The notes: generated by a model from the sequence alone, not told the origin. A DNA stretch of 64,000 bases from Salipiger abyssi (GCF_017311415.1 NZ_JAEKIS010000018.1:18293-82292); one strand, 5' to 3'. Shown: positions 8,318 to 17,138, counted from the stretch's first letter. A program made the numbers and translations.

Positions 8318-8340
8318 GTAGGGTGGGCAATCTGCCCACC
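8318..8340 (+). repeat. REP-like palindrome, single copy
   Basis: A full copy of the 23-bp element (GTAGGG flank plus the GGTGGGC...GCCCACC palindrome) lies between the rpsO stop and its terminator. It is identical to the copy at 2494-2516. Confidence 0.85.
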
Positions 8341-8347
8341 GATGCCT

Positions 8348-8617
8348 TTAGCGGCGGATGCCCAGACGCTTGATGAGGTCGAGGTAACGGCCCTCGTCCT
8401 TGCCCTTCAGGTAGTCCAGCAGCTTGCGGCGCTGAGCCACCAGCTTCAGAAGGCCACGACGCGAGTGGTTGTCCTTCTTGTGGGTCTTGAAGTGCTCGGT
8501 CAGGGTGGAAATACGGCTGGTCAGGATGGCCACCTGCACCTCGGGCGAACCGGTGTCGCCTTCCTTGGTGGCGTATTCCTTCATCAGCTTGTTTTTTTCT
8601 TCGACGGTGATCGACAT
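8348..8617 (-). CDS. rpsO: 30S ribosomal protein S15
   Basis: An 89-residue protein of exactly the usual length. S15 binds 16S rRNA helices and helps form the central domain of the small subunit. The sequence shows the conserved [14 protein letters not shown], then [30 protein letters not shown] and a C-terminal [13 protein letters not shown]. The ATG at 8617 follows GGAG. In most bacteria rpsO is next to pnp; here two small genes intervene. A REP-like element and a hairpin lie immediately downstream. Confidence 0.97.
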   Translation of the reverse strand: MSITVEEKNKLMKEYATKEGDTGSPEVQVAILTSRISTLTEHFKTHKKDNHSRRGLLKLVAQRRKLLDYLKGKDEGRYLDLIKRLGIRR

Positions 8618-8803
8618 CGGGGTCTCCTTCAAAGGTTGGTGTGGATGGCGCAAGCCGGGATGTCGTCCAGCAGGGCCCATGGAGAAACCCACCCCCTCGC
8701 GGGGCGGATGCGGGCGTATAGGGCGATTCCACGCAGATGAAAAGAAAATTCCGGCGCGGCGGGGCCCCTGCCCCTTCGCCACAGACGGCGGTGCGCCGCG
8801 GGA

Positions 8804-9796
8804 TCAGGCGCCCAGCGCGGCAGCCGAGCTTTCGCCCAGCAATACGATGCTGTCGAGCGCCGGCGCATCGGCATCGGGCATGATCGCCAGCGGCGCGCCG
8901 TCGAGCAGGAGCTCGGTCATGCCCGGGGTCTCGGCACTGGGGCGCAGCGCCAGATCCGGAGGCGCGGCGCCGCCGCTGTCGTCGTAAAAGACCAGCATCC
9001 GATCCTCGGTCTGGTCGAAATCCGTCAGGATCGGCGCCGCGCCTTCGGCGATCCAGCGCCCGAGGACAAAGCTGTCGGCCCCATCGCCGCCGGTGGCGAC
9101 ATCGCCGGCGCCGATCTCCAGCGTGTCGTCGCCATCGCCGCCATTGAGAAAATCCGCATCGTCACGGTCGATGCCGTCGCCATCCCGCTCGACACCGGAG
9201 AGCAGATCACCGTCCCAGCCGCCGAAGAGCGTGTCGGCGCCGGGCCCGCCGATCAGCGTATCCGCCCCCTCGCGCCCGTGCAGCGCATCGTTGCCGCTGC
9301 CGCCCAGCAGCAGATCGCCGGAGAGCCCGCCCTGCAATTCATCCGCGTCCTCGCCGCCGTCGAGCGTGCCGCCACCGTCATGGGCGAACAGCGCATCGCG
9401 CCCCTCGAGCCCCATGAGCAGGTCGGTGCCCGCATCGCCATGCAGCGTGTCGTTGCCGGCGCCGCCGATCACCGTATCGGCGCCGTCGCCGCCCACCAGC
9501 TCGTCATCGGCGCCAAGCCCGTCGACCAGATCGTCGCCGGCCCCGCCGCCGAGAAGATCGGTCTCGGGCGTGCCGGTCAGCGTGTCGTCGCCATCGCCGC
9601 CGGTGGCAATCAGCCCGCCATTCGGGGCCAGCCCGGCCTCATCCGCGGCCTCGTCATCGGCGAGAGTACCGCCGGTATCCTCAGGATCGCCGCCCCCCTC
9701 GTCTTCGCCGGACTGATCGACAGACGGGTCCTGCGTGCCGATGATCGCCACCGACCCCAGCACCATCATCCCCATCAAACCGGCAAGCCAGAGCAT
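8804..9796 (-). CDS. membrane-anchored RTX-type calcium-binding repeat protein
   Basis: A 330-residue acidic protein. The first about 20 residues (MLWLAGLMGMMVLGSVAII) form a single hydrophobic segment, followed by an acidic linker (SGEDEGGGDPEDTGG). Residues about 60-240 consist of glycine-aspartate nonapeptide repeats such as GGDGDDTL and GGAGNDTL, which form a calcium-bound beta-roll. The C-terminal part ends with a DFDQTEDRMLVFYDD-type segment often seen after RTX blocks in Rhodobacteraceae. The ATG at 9796 has GAGG upstream; an in-frame GTG at 9847 is an alternative. The hydrophobic N-terminus is unusual, since most RTX proteins are type I substrates without one. Confidence 0.7.
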   Translation of the reverse strand: MLWLAGLMGMMVLGSVAIIGTQDPSVDQSGEDEGGGDPEDTGGTLADDEAADEAGLAPNGGLIATGGDGDDTLTGTPETDLLGGGAGDDLVDGLGADDELVGGDGADTVIGGAGNDTLHGDAGTDLLMGLEGRDALFAHDGGGTLDGGEDADELQGGLSGDLLLGGSGNDALHGREGADTLIGGPGADTLFGGWDGDLLSGVERDGDGIDRDDADFLNGGDGDDTLEIGAGDVATGGDGADSFVLGRWIAEGAAPILTDFDQTEDRMLVFYDDSGGAAPPDLALRPSAETPGMTELLLDGAPLAIMPDADAPALDSIVLLGESSAAALGA

Positions 9797-9873
9797 CCGC
9801 CATCCTCGCAAAACAGGCACCGAAGATCTTCCCCGATCCCCGGACACCGTTCAACGGATATCGCAGAGCGAGG

Positions 9874-10407
9874 TTAACAGGCCGGAAACGCCGCCCCGCC
9901 ATAGCGCTCTTCCAAGGGCCAGGGCACCGGCATCACCTTATAAGAGACATAGAGCGGGTGGCGCGGGTGCCCCTCGCGGGTCAACCCCAGATGATGCAGC
10001 GCCCCGCCCAGCGCCGCCGCCATCTCAGGACCGCGCCCGAGATGCGCGCCATGCACACCCCAGGCGGCCAGCGTCATCTCTGCCGCGCCCTGCCAGTCGC
10101 GCAGCAGCGCGTCATTCTCCGGCCCCACCGGGGCGGTCGCGCGGCGCAGATCCTTGGGCCGCGTGGCGCGCCAGGCAAAGAGATTGGCGATGCGCATGGC
10201 CCCGAAGCCCAGTTGTACCGCCCGGCGCTGGCAGCGCTCGATGGTGGGGTCGTTGCGCAGCTCGTCGGCGGTCGAGGGGTTCAGCATGATATAGAGCAGC
10301 GACGGCCCCTCGCGCCAGCGCCGCTCCAGCCCATAGCGATAGCGTTCGCAGGGCGAGTACAGCGCCCGCGACACCACGCCCTCTGCCTCATGTGTCCGCT
10401 CGATCAT
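9874..10407 (-). CDS. DUF1643 domain protein
   Basis: A 177-residue cytoplasmic protein. The segment RYRYGLERRW, then SLLYIMLNPSTADELRNDPTI and MRIANLFAWRATRPKDL, are hallmarks of DUF1643. The family often lies near mobile or phage-like genes, and its biochemical role is not established. The start at 10407 gives MIERTHEAEG. It diverges from the dehydratase gene, with about 110 bp between the two starts. The downstream RTX gene is on the same strand. Confidence 0.85.
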   Translation of the reverse strand: MIERTHEAEGVVSRALYSPCERYRYGLERRWREGPSLLYIMLNPSTADELRNDPTIERCQRRAVQLGFGAMRIANLFAWRATRPKDLRRATAPVGPENDALLRDWQGAAEMTLAAWGVHGAHLGRGPEMAAALGGALHHLGLTREGHPRHPLYVSYKVMPVPWPLEERYGGAAFPAC

Positions 10408-10515
10408 GGCGCCGGACCCTGCCCCGCGTCGCGCCGGGCCGCAAGCCCCGTTGACAGCCCCCGGCCCCGGGCGCACGTTGCCGCCAACGACAGCCGACAG
10501 CCGACAGGATACCCC

Positions 10516-11481
10516 ATGGACATCACCCGCATCGAAGCCGCCGCCACGCGGCTGGCCGGCCACGCCCGGCGCACGCCGCTGCTCTCCTCGCCCTTTCTCG
10601 ACGAGATCGCCGGGCGGCGCGTGCTGGTGAAGGCGGAATGCCTGCAACATACCGGCAGCTTCAAGTTCCGCGGCGGCTGGTCGGCGATCTCGGCGCTCGA
10701 TCCGGAGATCCGCGCGCGCGGCGTGATCGCGTTCTCCTCGGGCAACCACGCGCAGGGTATTGCCGCCGCCGCCCGCGCGCATGGCATTCCCGCGGTGATC
10801 ATCATGCCCTCGGACGCGCCGGCGGCGAAGGTCGCGGGCACCAAAGGGCTCGGCGCCGAGGTCGTGCCCTATGATCGTGCCACCGAGGATCGCGACGCGC
10901 TCGGCGCAAAACTCGCCGCCGAGCGCGGGCTGACGCTGATCAAGCCCTTCGACGAGCCGCTGGTGATCGCCGGTCAGGGCACCTGCGGGCTGGAGATCGC
11001 CGAGCAGGCCGCCGAGGCCGGCGTGACCGAGGCGGATGTGATCGTCTGTTGCGGCGGCGGCGGGCTGACCTCCGGCATCGCACTGGCGCTGGAGGCCAAG
11101 GCGCCGGGGCTGCGGGTGCGCCCGGCAGAGCCCGAGGGCTTTGACGACGTGCGCCGCTCGCTGGCCTCCGGCGCGATCGAGCGCAATGCGCAGCTTTCGG
11201 GCAATATCTGCGATGCGATCATCACGCCGCAGCCGGGCAATCTGACCTTTCCGATCATGCACCGTCTTTGTGGGCCCGGCCTTGCCGTCACCGAGGAGGA
11301 GGCGTTGCGGGCGATGCAGGCGGCGTTCCGCCATCTCAAGATCGTCGCCGAGCCGGGCGGCGCGGTGGCACTCGCCTCGGCGCTCTTCCGTCCCGACGAG
11401 ATCGCGGGGGACGCGGTGATCTGCACGGTATCCGGCGGCAATGTCGATCCGGCGGTGTTTGCCCGGGCGCTGACGATGTGA
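10516..11481 (+). CDS. threonine/serine dehydratase-like PLP enzyme
   Basis: A 321-residue fold-type II PLP enzyme without a regulatory ACT domain. Lys50 in GSFKFRGG is the predicted Schiff-base residue. SSGNHAQGIA binds the substrate carboxylate and the tetraglycine loop CCGGGGLTSG binds PLP phosphate. The family deaminates L-threonine or L-serine to 2-oxo acids plus ammonia; close relatives are serine racemase and threo-3-hydroxyaspartate ammonia-lyase, so the exact substrate is open. The ATG at 10516 follows GACAGGAT. It is monocistronic and is followed by a pair of REP-like elements. Confidence 0.85.
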   Translation: MDITRIEAAATRLAGHARRTPLLSSPFLDEIAGRRVLVKAECLQHTGSFKFRGGWSAISALDPEIRARGVIAFSSGNHAQGIAAAARAHGIPAVIIMPSDAPAAKVAGTKGLGAEVVPYDRATEDRDALGAKLAAERGLTLIKPFDEPLVIAGQGTCGLEIAEQAAEAGVTEADVIVCCGGGGLTSGIALALEAKAPGLRVRPAEPEGFDDVRRSLASGAIERNAQLSGNICDAIITPQPGNLTFPIMHRLCGPGLAVTEEEALRAMQAAFRHLKIVAEPGGAVALASALFRPDEIAGDAVICTVSGGNVDPAVFARALTM

Positions 11482-11504
11482 GGATCGGCGCGGGCGTCTA
11501 GGTC

Positions 11505-11593
11505 GGTGGGCAGATTGCCCGTCCTAAGATGCTATGCCGGCACGAGCCGCGCCTAGGACATTGTTCAACCTTAGGGCGGGCAATCTGCCCACC
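11505..11593. repeat. pair of REP-like palindromes, head to head
   Basis: One slightly degenerate copy (11505-11526, ending GTCCTA instead of ACCCTAC) and one near-intact copy in the opposite orientation (11571-11593, TTAGGGCGGGC start) flank a spacer of 44 bp. They fill the gap between the convergent dehydratase and Trm112 genes. Confidence 0.8.
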
Positions 11594-11601
11594 ATGCGCC
11601 G

Positions 11602-11805
11602 TCAATCGTCGAGCCGCCGCGCCTCGTCGACCAGCATCACCGGGATGCCGTCGCGGATCGGATAGGCGAGCTCGGCGGCGCGGCTTACCAGTTCCTGCCG
11701 CTCGGCATCGTATTCGAGCGTGCTCTGGCTCGCCGGGCAGATCAGCGCTTCCAGCATCCGCCGGTCAAACGCAGGCGCCGGGGGCGGCGTCACGGTCTCT
11801 GTCAT
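11602..11805 (-). CDS. Trm112 family protein
   Basis: A 67-residue protein of the Trm112/YcaR (UPF0434) family. The core [17 protein letters not shown] followed by [14 protein letters not shown] is typical; only one of the four classical zinc Cys is left (LICPAS), as in many bacterial members. Eukaryotic Trm112 activates methyltransferases; the bacterial role is unclear. Its ATG overlaps the stop of the LON-domain gene (ATGA), so the two are translationally coupled. Confidence 0.85.
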   Translation of the reverse strand: MTETVTPPPAPAFDRRMLEALICPASQSTLEYDAERQELVSRAAELAYPIRDGIPVMLVDEARRLDD

Positions 11806-12446
11806 TGTATGATATCCTCTCCGCCGCCCCGCAGGGCGTATTCGATCAATGTCACCAGCGTCTCGCGCCGGGTCTGTAGCGATGGCGCCTCGAGCAGCGC
11901 CTGCTTGTCCTCGACCTCGAATTCCAGAAGCATCGAGAGCGAGTTGATCAAAAGCTCGTCCTCCGCCTCTTTCAGCGTGTCCCAGTCGGCGGAGAGCCCC
12001 CGCGCATCGAAATACCGATCGAGCAGCTTCAGGAAGCCCGCCCGGTCGAAACAGCCATCGCTCTCGGTGCCGGACTGGTCGCGCTCGAACCCCTCCCAGC
12101 TCACCTCGCAGCGGCGGTAAGGGGTGAAGCCCTCGACCTCCGTCAGCACCCGAAAGCGCGACAGGCCGGTGAGGGTGATCATGTAGCGCCCGTCCTCGGT
12201 TTCCGAGAACTGCGTGACGCGCCCGGCACAGCCGATGCGGTGCAGACCGGTGCCGCCGTCGCGCTCGGCCATGCTGTCGGGCTGGATCATGCCAATGAGC
12301 CGCGTCTCGCTCTTCAGCGCGTCGTCGAGCATCGCCAGATAGCGCGGCTCGAAGATGTGCAGCGGCAGGCGCGCGCGCGGCAGCAGCAGCGCGCCCGGAA
12401 GCGGAAAGATCGGGATCGTGCCCGGCAGGTCAAAACGTCTGGACAT
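11802..12446 (-). CDS. LON substrate-binding-domain protein
   Basis: A 214-residue protein that contains only the N-terminal substrate-binding domain of Lon protease, with no AAA+ or Ser-Lys protease domain. [27 protein letters not shown] is the diagnostic stretch (quoted in part), followed by RLIGMIQP and [18 protein letters not shown]. Such stand-alone LON domains are common beside Trm112 in Rhodobacterales and may recognise misfolded proteins. The ATG at 12446 is chosen; a GTG two codons earlier is possible. It is downstream of the CnoX-like thioredoxin gene on the same strand, forming a likely protein-quality operon. Confidence 0.85.
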   Translation of the reverse strand: MSRRFDLPGTIPIFPLPGALLLPRARLPLHIFEPRYLAMLDDALKSETRLIGMIQPDSMAERDGGTGLHRIGCAGRVTQFSETEDGRYMITLTGLSRFRVLTEVEGFTPYRRCEVSWEGFERDQSGTESDGCFDRAGFLKLLDRYFDARGLSADWDTLKEAEDELLINSLSMLLEFEVEDKQALLEAPSLQTRRETLVTLIEYALRGGGEDIIQ

Positions 12447-12472
12447 GCCCACGAATTAGCCCGCCACACGCG

Positions 12473-13390
12473 TCAGGCAAATATCATCGAGCTGAGCTTG
12501 CGCCGCCCGTTCAGCACCACCGGATCGTTCGGCTTCAGCGCCTCGAAAATGGTGAAGAGCTGCGCCTTTGCGGCGCCGTCGTTCCACTCGCGATCACGCC
12601 GGAACAGCTCCAGAAGCTGCGCCACCGCGCCCTCGGCATCGCCACCGGCATAAAGCGCCTGCGCCAGATCGAAACGGGCCTGATGATCGGCGGGATCGGC
12701 CTCGACCTTGGCCAGGAGATCGCCCACCGGGCCGGCATCGGCGGCCTGCTTGGCCAGCTCAAGCTGCGCATGCGCGGCTTCCAGCTCGGGGCTCTCGGAG
12801 ATCGCGATGGGGGCGCCGTTCAGGATCGCCTCCGCCTGCTCAAGATCCTCCATGGCGATATGCGCCCGCACAAAGCCACCATAGGCGCGTGCGTTCTCGG
12901 GCTCTTCGCCGAGGATCGCGGCAAAGGTCTGCGCCGCGTCGGTGGCTGCGCCCTGCTCCAGCATCTCCTCGGCCGCCTCGATGGCATCGTCGAGCCCGCC
13001 GCCGCCGGCCTCGCCGCCCGCCGCCTGCACGACGCGGTCGATGAAGGCCTTGAGTTCAGAGCCCGGCAGCGCGCCCTGAAAGCCGTCGACCGGCTGGCCC
13101 TGCCAGAAGGCGTAGACCGTCGGGATCGACTGGATGCGCAGCTGGCCCGCGATCATCTGATTCTCGTCGACATTGACCTTGGCCATCACCACGGCGCCCT
13201 TGGCCGCCTTGACCGCCTCTTCCAGCGCCGGGCCGAGCTGTTTGCAAGGGCCGCACCACGGCGCCCAGAAGTCGACGATGACCGGGACCTCCTGCGACTT
13301 CTCCACCACCTCGGCCATGAAATTGGCCTCGGACACCTCTTTGATCAGATCGCCCGTCGGCGCCTGCGTATTACCACCCAGTTCCAGCAT
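12473..13390 (-). CDS. cnoX: thioredoxin-TPR co-chaperone (CnoX/YbbN type)
   Basis: A 305-residue cytoplasmic protein. Residues about 15-120 form a thioredoxin domain with an intact redox centre, WAPWCGPCKQL; residues about 150-305 are helical TPR-like repeats (DLEQAEAILNGAP, QARFDLAQALYAGGDAEGAV). CnoX holds chlorine-damaged proteins and passes them to GroEL or DnaK. An active CxxC, as here, suggests it can also reduce or swap disulfides. The ATG at 13390 follows GGAGG at ideal spacing. It heads the CnoX, LON-domain, Trm112 set. Confidence 0.88.
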   Translation of the reverse strand: MLELGGNTQAPTGDLIKEVSEANFMAEVVEKSQEVPVIVDFWAPWCGPCKQLGPALEEAVKAAKGAVVMAKVNVDENQMIAGQLRIQSIPTVYAFWQGQPVDGFQGALPGSELKAFIDRVVQAAGGEAGGGGLDDAIEAAEEMLEQGAATDAAQTFAAILGEEPENARAYGGFVRAHIAMEDLEQAEAILNGAPIAISESPELEAAHAQLELAKQAADAGPVGDLLAKVEADPADHQARFDLAQALYAGGDAEGAVAQLLELFRRDREWNDGAAKAQLFTIFEALKPNDPVVLNGRRKLSSMIFA

Positions 13391-13509
13391 CCTGTCCTCC
13401 GCTGCTGCGGTCACTTTGCCCAGAGAAATGGCCCATGACCCCGGATGTTGCAAGGGCCGCGCCCTGCGGCATGGGGATCGCGGCCGTCATTCGCGCGGCA
13501 CGCGCCCTC

Positions 13510-14199
13510 TCAGCCCGGCCCGAGTTCCGCCCAGATCGGCAGGTGATCGGAAGCGACCCGCGCCGGGCCCGATCGCTCCACCCCCATGCCTTCCAGCGCC
13601 AGCCCGGTGCCATAGGCAAAGCCGTCGAGCGCCACGAAGGGGCGCGCAGCGTGATAGCTGCGCCCGGGCAGGACCAGCCGGAAATCCCGCTCCCAGGGCT
13701 CGTAGCCGCGGATATCGGACCATTCGTTGAAATCGCCGGCGATGAAGGCGCGGGCCTCGCGCCCGCTGAGCTCTTCGCGGATCGCGGTCATCTGCAACAG
13801 CCGGTAGCGGCGCATCAGCCCCAGATGCGCGCCCACCAGCGTCATGCCCCCGACCTCTACCAGCACGGCGCCGCGCGGCTCCAGCCCCGGCAGATCGAGC
13901 CGCTTCACGCTTTCCGCCTCCAGCCCGCGGCGCAGTAGCACCGCGTTGCCGTGCCAGCCGAGGCTGACATCGTTCACCGCCAGATCGACCACCTCGTAAT
14001 CGGTCTCCTGCGAGATCAGGAAACGCGGGATCGCCGCCGGGCGGGCGCCGAGTCGCAGATCGGCCTCCTGCAACATCACCACATCGGCGCCAATGCCGTT
14101 CAGAACCTTCAGGATCCGCGCCGGGTCGCGGCGCCGGTCGAGCCCCACCGCCTTGCGGATATTGTAGCTTGCGATCTTCAACCGCGTATTCTCCCTCAC
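13510..14199 (-). CDS. endonuclease/exonuclease/phosphatase family protein
   Basis: A 229-residue EEP-fold hydrolase. The metal and catalytic motifs are all visible: SYNIRKAVG, VMLQEADLR (metal Glu), GDFNEW (Asp and Asn) and ASDHLPIWAEL (catalytic His). It has no signal peptide. The family cleaves phosphodiesters in nucleic acids, lipids or inositol phosphates. Its start overlaps the stop of the cardiolipin synthase gene by four bases (ATGA), so a role in phospholipid turnover is a reasonable inference. Confidence 0.85.
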   Translation of the reverse strand: MRENTRLKIASYNIRKAVGLDRRRDPARILKVLNGIGADVVMLQEADLRLGARPAAIPRFLISQETDYEVVDLAVNDVSLGWHGNAVLLRRGLEAESVKRLDLPGLEPRGAVLVEVGGMTLVGAHLGLMRRYRLLQMTAIREELSGREARAFIAGDFNEWSDIRGYEPWERDFRLVLPGRSYHAARPFVALDGFAYGTGLALEGMGVERSGPARVASDHLPIWAELGPG

Positions 14200-15617
14200 A
14201 GCACCGGTGCCATCAGCCGCGCCACCAACGCCCCGGCGCGCAGCCAGAGCGGCCGCTGGCCGAGCGTCTGGGTCATCGGCTCGGCGGCGGCAAAATCCGC
14301 CTCCAGCATCGCCGCGACCTCGCCGGCAAAGTCATGATCGAACACCGCCGCCATGGTCTCGAAATTGAGCCGGAACGAGCGATTGTCGAGATTGGCGGTG
14401 CCGATGCCCACGAGCCGGTCGTCGGTCAGCACCAGTTTCTGATGCATGAAGCCCGGCTTGTAGCGATAGATCTTGACGCCGGCGTCGCGCACCTCGTCGA
14501 AATAGGCAAAGGCCGCCAGCCAGGTCGGCCAGTGATCGCGGCTGTCGGGGATCAGCACGCGCACATCGCAGCCCCGCAGCGCCGCCGTTTTCAGCGCCGA
14601 GAGAATGTCGCCATCGGGCACGAAATAGGGCGAGGCGATCCAGACCCGCTCGCGCGCGTCCGAGATCGCGGCGAAATAGAACAGTGCCCCGGTGTCGAGC
14701 GTATCGACCGGGCCGCAGGGCACGATCACCGCATCCGCGCCTTCGTCGCGAGGCGCCGGCGTCCAGAACAGTGACGGGCCCAGCGCCTCGCCGGTGGCCC
14801 AGTGCCAGTCCTCGATATAGGCGAGCTGGAGCTGCGCCACGGCGGGGCCGGCAAGCTTCAGATGGGTGTCGCGCCAGGCGCCGAATTTCGGATTCAGCCC
14901 GCGATAGGTGTCGGACATGTTGAGCCCGCCGAGAAACCCCTCGCGCCCGTCCACGATCACCGTCTTGCGGTGGTTGCGGAAATTGACCTGAAAGCGCGAG
15001 GTCGGCCCGCGGGCGCTGCGCGGGTCGAGCACCTCCACCCCGGCTTTGATTAGCCGCGCCCGCCACGATGCCGAGAGCCCATAGCTGCCCACACCGTCAT
15101 AGATCACCCGCACCGTGACGCCGCGCCCGGCGGCGGCAATGAGCCGGTCGGCGAGCGCCCCGCCCGTCTCGTCGTCGACGATGGTGTAATACTGCACCAG
15201 CACATAGTCTTCCGCCCGGTCGATGGCGGCGAAGATCGCCGGAAACACCGCGTCGCCGTCGACCAGCAGCTCCAGCGCGTTGCCGCCCACCACGGGCAGC
15301 CCGGCCAGCCGCTCGAACAGCCGGTACTCGGGCCGCTGCTCGCGGGGACGCACCGCCTGCGCATAGGATTCCAGCCGCTTCATCGCCTCGTGGCTGGCGC
15401 GGCGCTGTTTGGTGTAGCCATGCAGCTTGTGGTGGCCGAAGAACAGGTAGGCGGGCAGCGCGAACCAGGGCGAGGAGAGCAGGAAGACCACCCAGGCCAC
15501 CGAGCCTTGCGGCGTGCGGGCGTGCCGCAGCACCCGCCAGACGGCGACGCCCACGGCGAGCGGCAGCAGGATGGCAATGGCGACGGACCAGAGGATGCGC
15601 AGGTCGGAAAAGATCAT
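14196..15617 (-). CDS. cls: cardiolipin synthase (phospholipase D family)
   Basis: A 473-residue inner-membrane enzyme that joins two phosphatidylglycerols into cardiolipin and glycerol. Two N-terminal membrane segments (about residues 8-27 and 38-58) contain the PLDc_N signature WVVFLLSSPWFALPAYLFFG (20 residues quoted). Two HKD motifs follow: NHRKTVIVDG near residue 220 and MHQKLVLTDD near residue 405, each with the paired glycine-asparagine segment. The ATG at 15617 is chosen because upstream codons lack membrane character. It is coupled to the EEP hydrolase gene downstream. Confidence 0.92.
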   Translation of the reverse strand: MIFSDLRILWSVAIAILLPLAVGVAVWRVLRHARTPQGSVAWVVFLLSSPWFALPAYLFFGHHKLHGYTKQRRASHEAMKRLESYAQAVRPREQRPEYRLFERLAGLPVVGGNALELLVDGDAVFPAIFAAIDRAEDYVLVQYYTIVDDETGGALADRLIAAAGRGVTVRVIYDGVGSYGLSASWRARLIKAGVEVLDPRSARGPTSRFQVNFRNHRKTVIVDGREGFLGGLNMSDTYRGLNPKFGAWRDTHLKLAGPAVAQLQLAYIEDWHWATGEALGPSLFWTPAPRDEGADAVIVPCGPVDTLDTGALFYFAAISDARERVWIASPYFVPDGDILSALKTAALRGCDVRVLIPDSRDHWPTWLAAFAYFDEVRDAGVKIYRYKPGFMHQKLVLTDDRLVGIGTANLDNRSFRLNFETMAAVFDHDFAGEVAAMLEADFAAAEPMTQTLGQRPLWLRAGALVARLMAPVL

Positions 15618-16109
15618 GGGCTCGCTTGTACAGGGCTTTGTCCAACCCTGACAGGGGGCTTGGGTTCCAGTGGTTCGCGATGCGGGAAGACGGAAAACAT
15701 CCTTCACAAGACGGCCTCCTATACGCGGGCGACTGCGGCAATCAACTCCTTGCGGTGTGGCGAAGGTTTCCTTCGAGCCCACTCTAATGAATGCTGCGCT
15801 GCGCACGAACGTCTGCTCTAGGGAGGCAGGTCAAAAACGTAACAAGATCAAAGGTGGTTTTGCCTGGGGTTTGTGACACATGATTTTTCAATGAGCACGG
15901 GCACTGGACACATCGTGGCAAAAACGACCGTTTGTGACAGAAGGGTCGCCGCACTCCACTTCCCGCGTGTTCTCGATGTCGTCGTCCCGATGCAGACTTC
16001 TATCATTCTCACACCCCGTTCGCCAGGTCGCGAATGTCTTGGAATGAGATTTTCACTTGCCAAATGTATTGGAATGCGTTTTACTCATTCCAAGCGAGAA
16101 GCAAGGCCC
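15618..16109. other. intergenic stretch at the left edge of a small insert
   Basis: No convincing gene is present. The base composition falls compared with the flanks. A 10-bp direct repeat GTTTGTGACA occurs at 15869-15878 and 15930-15939, both copies next to GACACAT-like words, and operator-like TTGGAATG repeats follow from 16038. It holds the promoter of cls on the minus strand and that of the unknown gene pair on the plus strand. Confidence 0.5.
16038..16094. promoter_or_regulatory. three TTGGAATG repeats upstream of unknown gene pair
   Basis: TTGGAATG occurs at 16039 and 16069 in direct orientation, 30 bp apart (about three helix turns), and as CATTCCAA at 16086-16093. The outer copies form a perfect 11-bp inverted repeat, CTTGGAATGAG / CTCATTCCAAG. 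The last copy is 16 bp before the start codon. The arrangement suggests cooperative binding of a regulator. Confidence 0.6.
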
Positions 16110-16817
16110 ATGCGAGCAAAAGAACTAGTCCCGATTATGGCAGAGATTTACGGCGTCCCCTTCGAGACGGCGTTCATGATCGACCGCTCGCTGTCCGAGG
16201 CCGGTCTGCGTGCCAAGGGCCGAGGCCGCAGCCTTCCCGAGATGACCCGCCGCGAAGCGATCATTTTCCTGATTGCCTGCATGGTTACGCTCAAGGCCAC
16301 CAAGGCTGGGCAGGAGGTTCAGCCCTGGTTGTCCGCTGATGGCTGGATCAATGACGAGATCGAGCCTGGCGACTACCCGTCCGAGGACTACGCCGCGATG
16401 GGGCTGGAAGCGCCCCAAGAGATGATCGACAAGGACGCGGCCAAGGGGCCGATCATCAAGAATTACTACATGCAAGAGGTGGTCAAGCTTCTCGACTATC
16501 AGCCGGCAGATGAAGACGGCTTGCCCGCGCGGATCAACATGATCGACTGTCTTCTAGCGGTCTGCGACCTTCTGGAAGATACGGGCACAGACGCGGGCCA
16601 TTTCAAATTCGAGATCAGCGTTTCGCACGGATGGGCAGCAATCTCCGTCAATGAGCGGTTCTCTGGTGGTTACTCCGAAATTCGCTTTCAGACCGACGCT
16701 GGGGCCGACGATCCGGTGTCGTATGAGACGCAAATCAGCAAGTCGGCGGTGGTCTATGGTGACGCACTACTGGCGCTGGTGGTGCGAACGGCCCGTGAAA
16801 ATGGAGGGCGCTCATGA
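16110..16817 (+). CDS. unknown protein of the small insert (235 aa)
   Basis: I do not recognise this protein. The N-terminal about 65 residues are helical and basic (VPIMAEIYGVPFETAFMIDR, then EAGLRAKGRGRSLPEMTRRE), compatible with a small DNA-binding domain. The rest is mixed and acidic, with a possible beta-rich end (HFKFEISVSHGWAAISVNER). No signal peptide or long membrane span. The ATG at 16110 has AAGG upstream and follows three operator-like repeats. Its stop overlaps the start of the 47-residue membrane protein, so the two act together. Composition and lack of recognisable relatives suggest horizontal gain. Confidence 0.7.
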   Translation: MRAKELVPIMAEIYGVPFETAFMIDRSLSEAGLRAKGRGRSLPEMTRREAIIFLIACMVTLKATKAGQEVQPWLSADGWINDEIEPGDYPSEDYAAMGLEAPQEMIDKDAAKGPIIKNYYMQEVVKLLDYQPADEDGLPARINMIDCLLAVCDLLEDTGTDAGHFKFEISVSHGWAAISVNERFSGGYSEIRFQTDAGADDPVSYETQISKSAVVYGDALLALVVRTARENGGRS

Positions 16818-16957
16818 AAGACCTCGGGCACTACACGTTCGAGTTTGAACGGGCGGACATGAAAATCCGTTTCAGTGCGGGGGGCACCGTTGCTCTCATC
16901 ACGGCACTGGCCTTAGCCGGCCTCGTGATCGCGTTTGTCCTACTCAAGTATCTCTAG
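16814..16957 (+). CDS. small membrane protein (47 aa)
   Basis: A 47-residue protein with a polar N-terminal half (MKDLGHYTFEFERADMKIRF) and one clear C-terminal transmembrane segment (TVALITALALAGLVIAFVLL) ending in Lys-Tyr-Leu. The ATG overlaps the upstream stop (ATGA), which supports real translation. An upstream regulator-like partner plus a tail-anchored peptide resembles toxin-antitoxin or signalling pairs in shape, but there is no direct evidence of that. Confidence 0.65.
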   Translation: MKDLGHYTFEFERADMKIRFSAGGTVALITALALAGLVIAFVLLKYL

Positions 16958-17138
16958 GCTCGCCGCATCGCCTTGGCCCAACCTTCAATAAAAGAACGTT
17001 TTTCCTTTCAATGGGAAAGCTGACGTTGGTGCAGTCGCTGCGAAAGCACACTATCTCCGCATAGCGCGCGCTCCGACCATATTGTCAGGAACCTGCCAAA
17101 AACAGCCCGCCCGTTACCACCCTACGCCTTCCCCCGCC

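Noticed and set aside
8900..9660. Dense short DNA repeats resembling a tandem repeat or CRISPR-like array
   Set aside because: They are the coding of glycine-aspartate nonapeptides in an RTX protein; spacing is not uniform and no unique spacers occur.
15848..16063. Minus-strand open frame of 71 codons upstream of the unknown gene pair
   Set aside because: Weak start context and overlap with the operator-like repeats; no domain.
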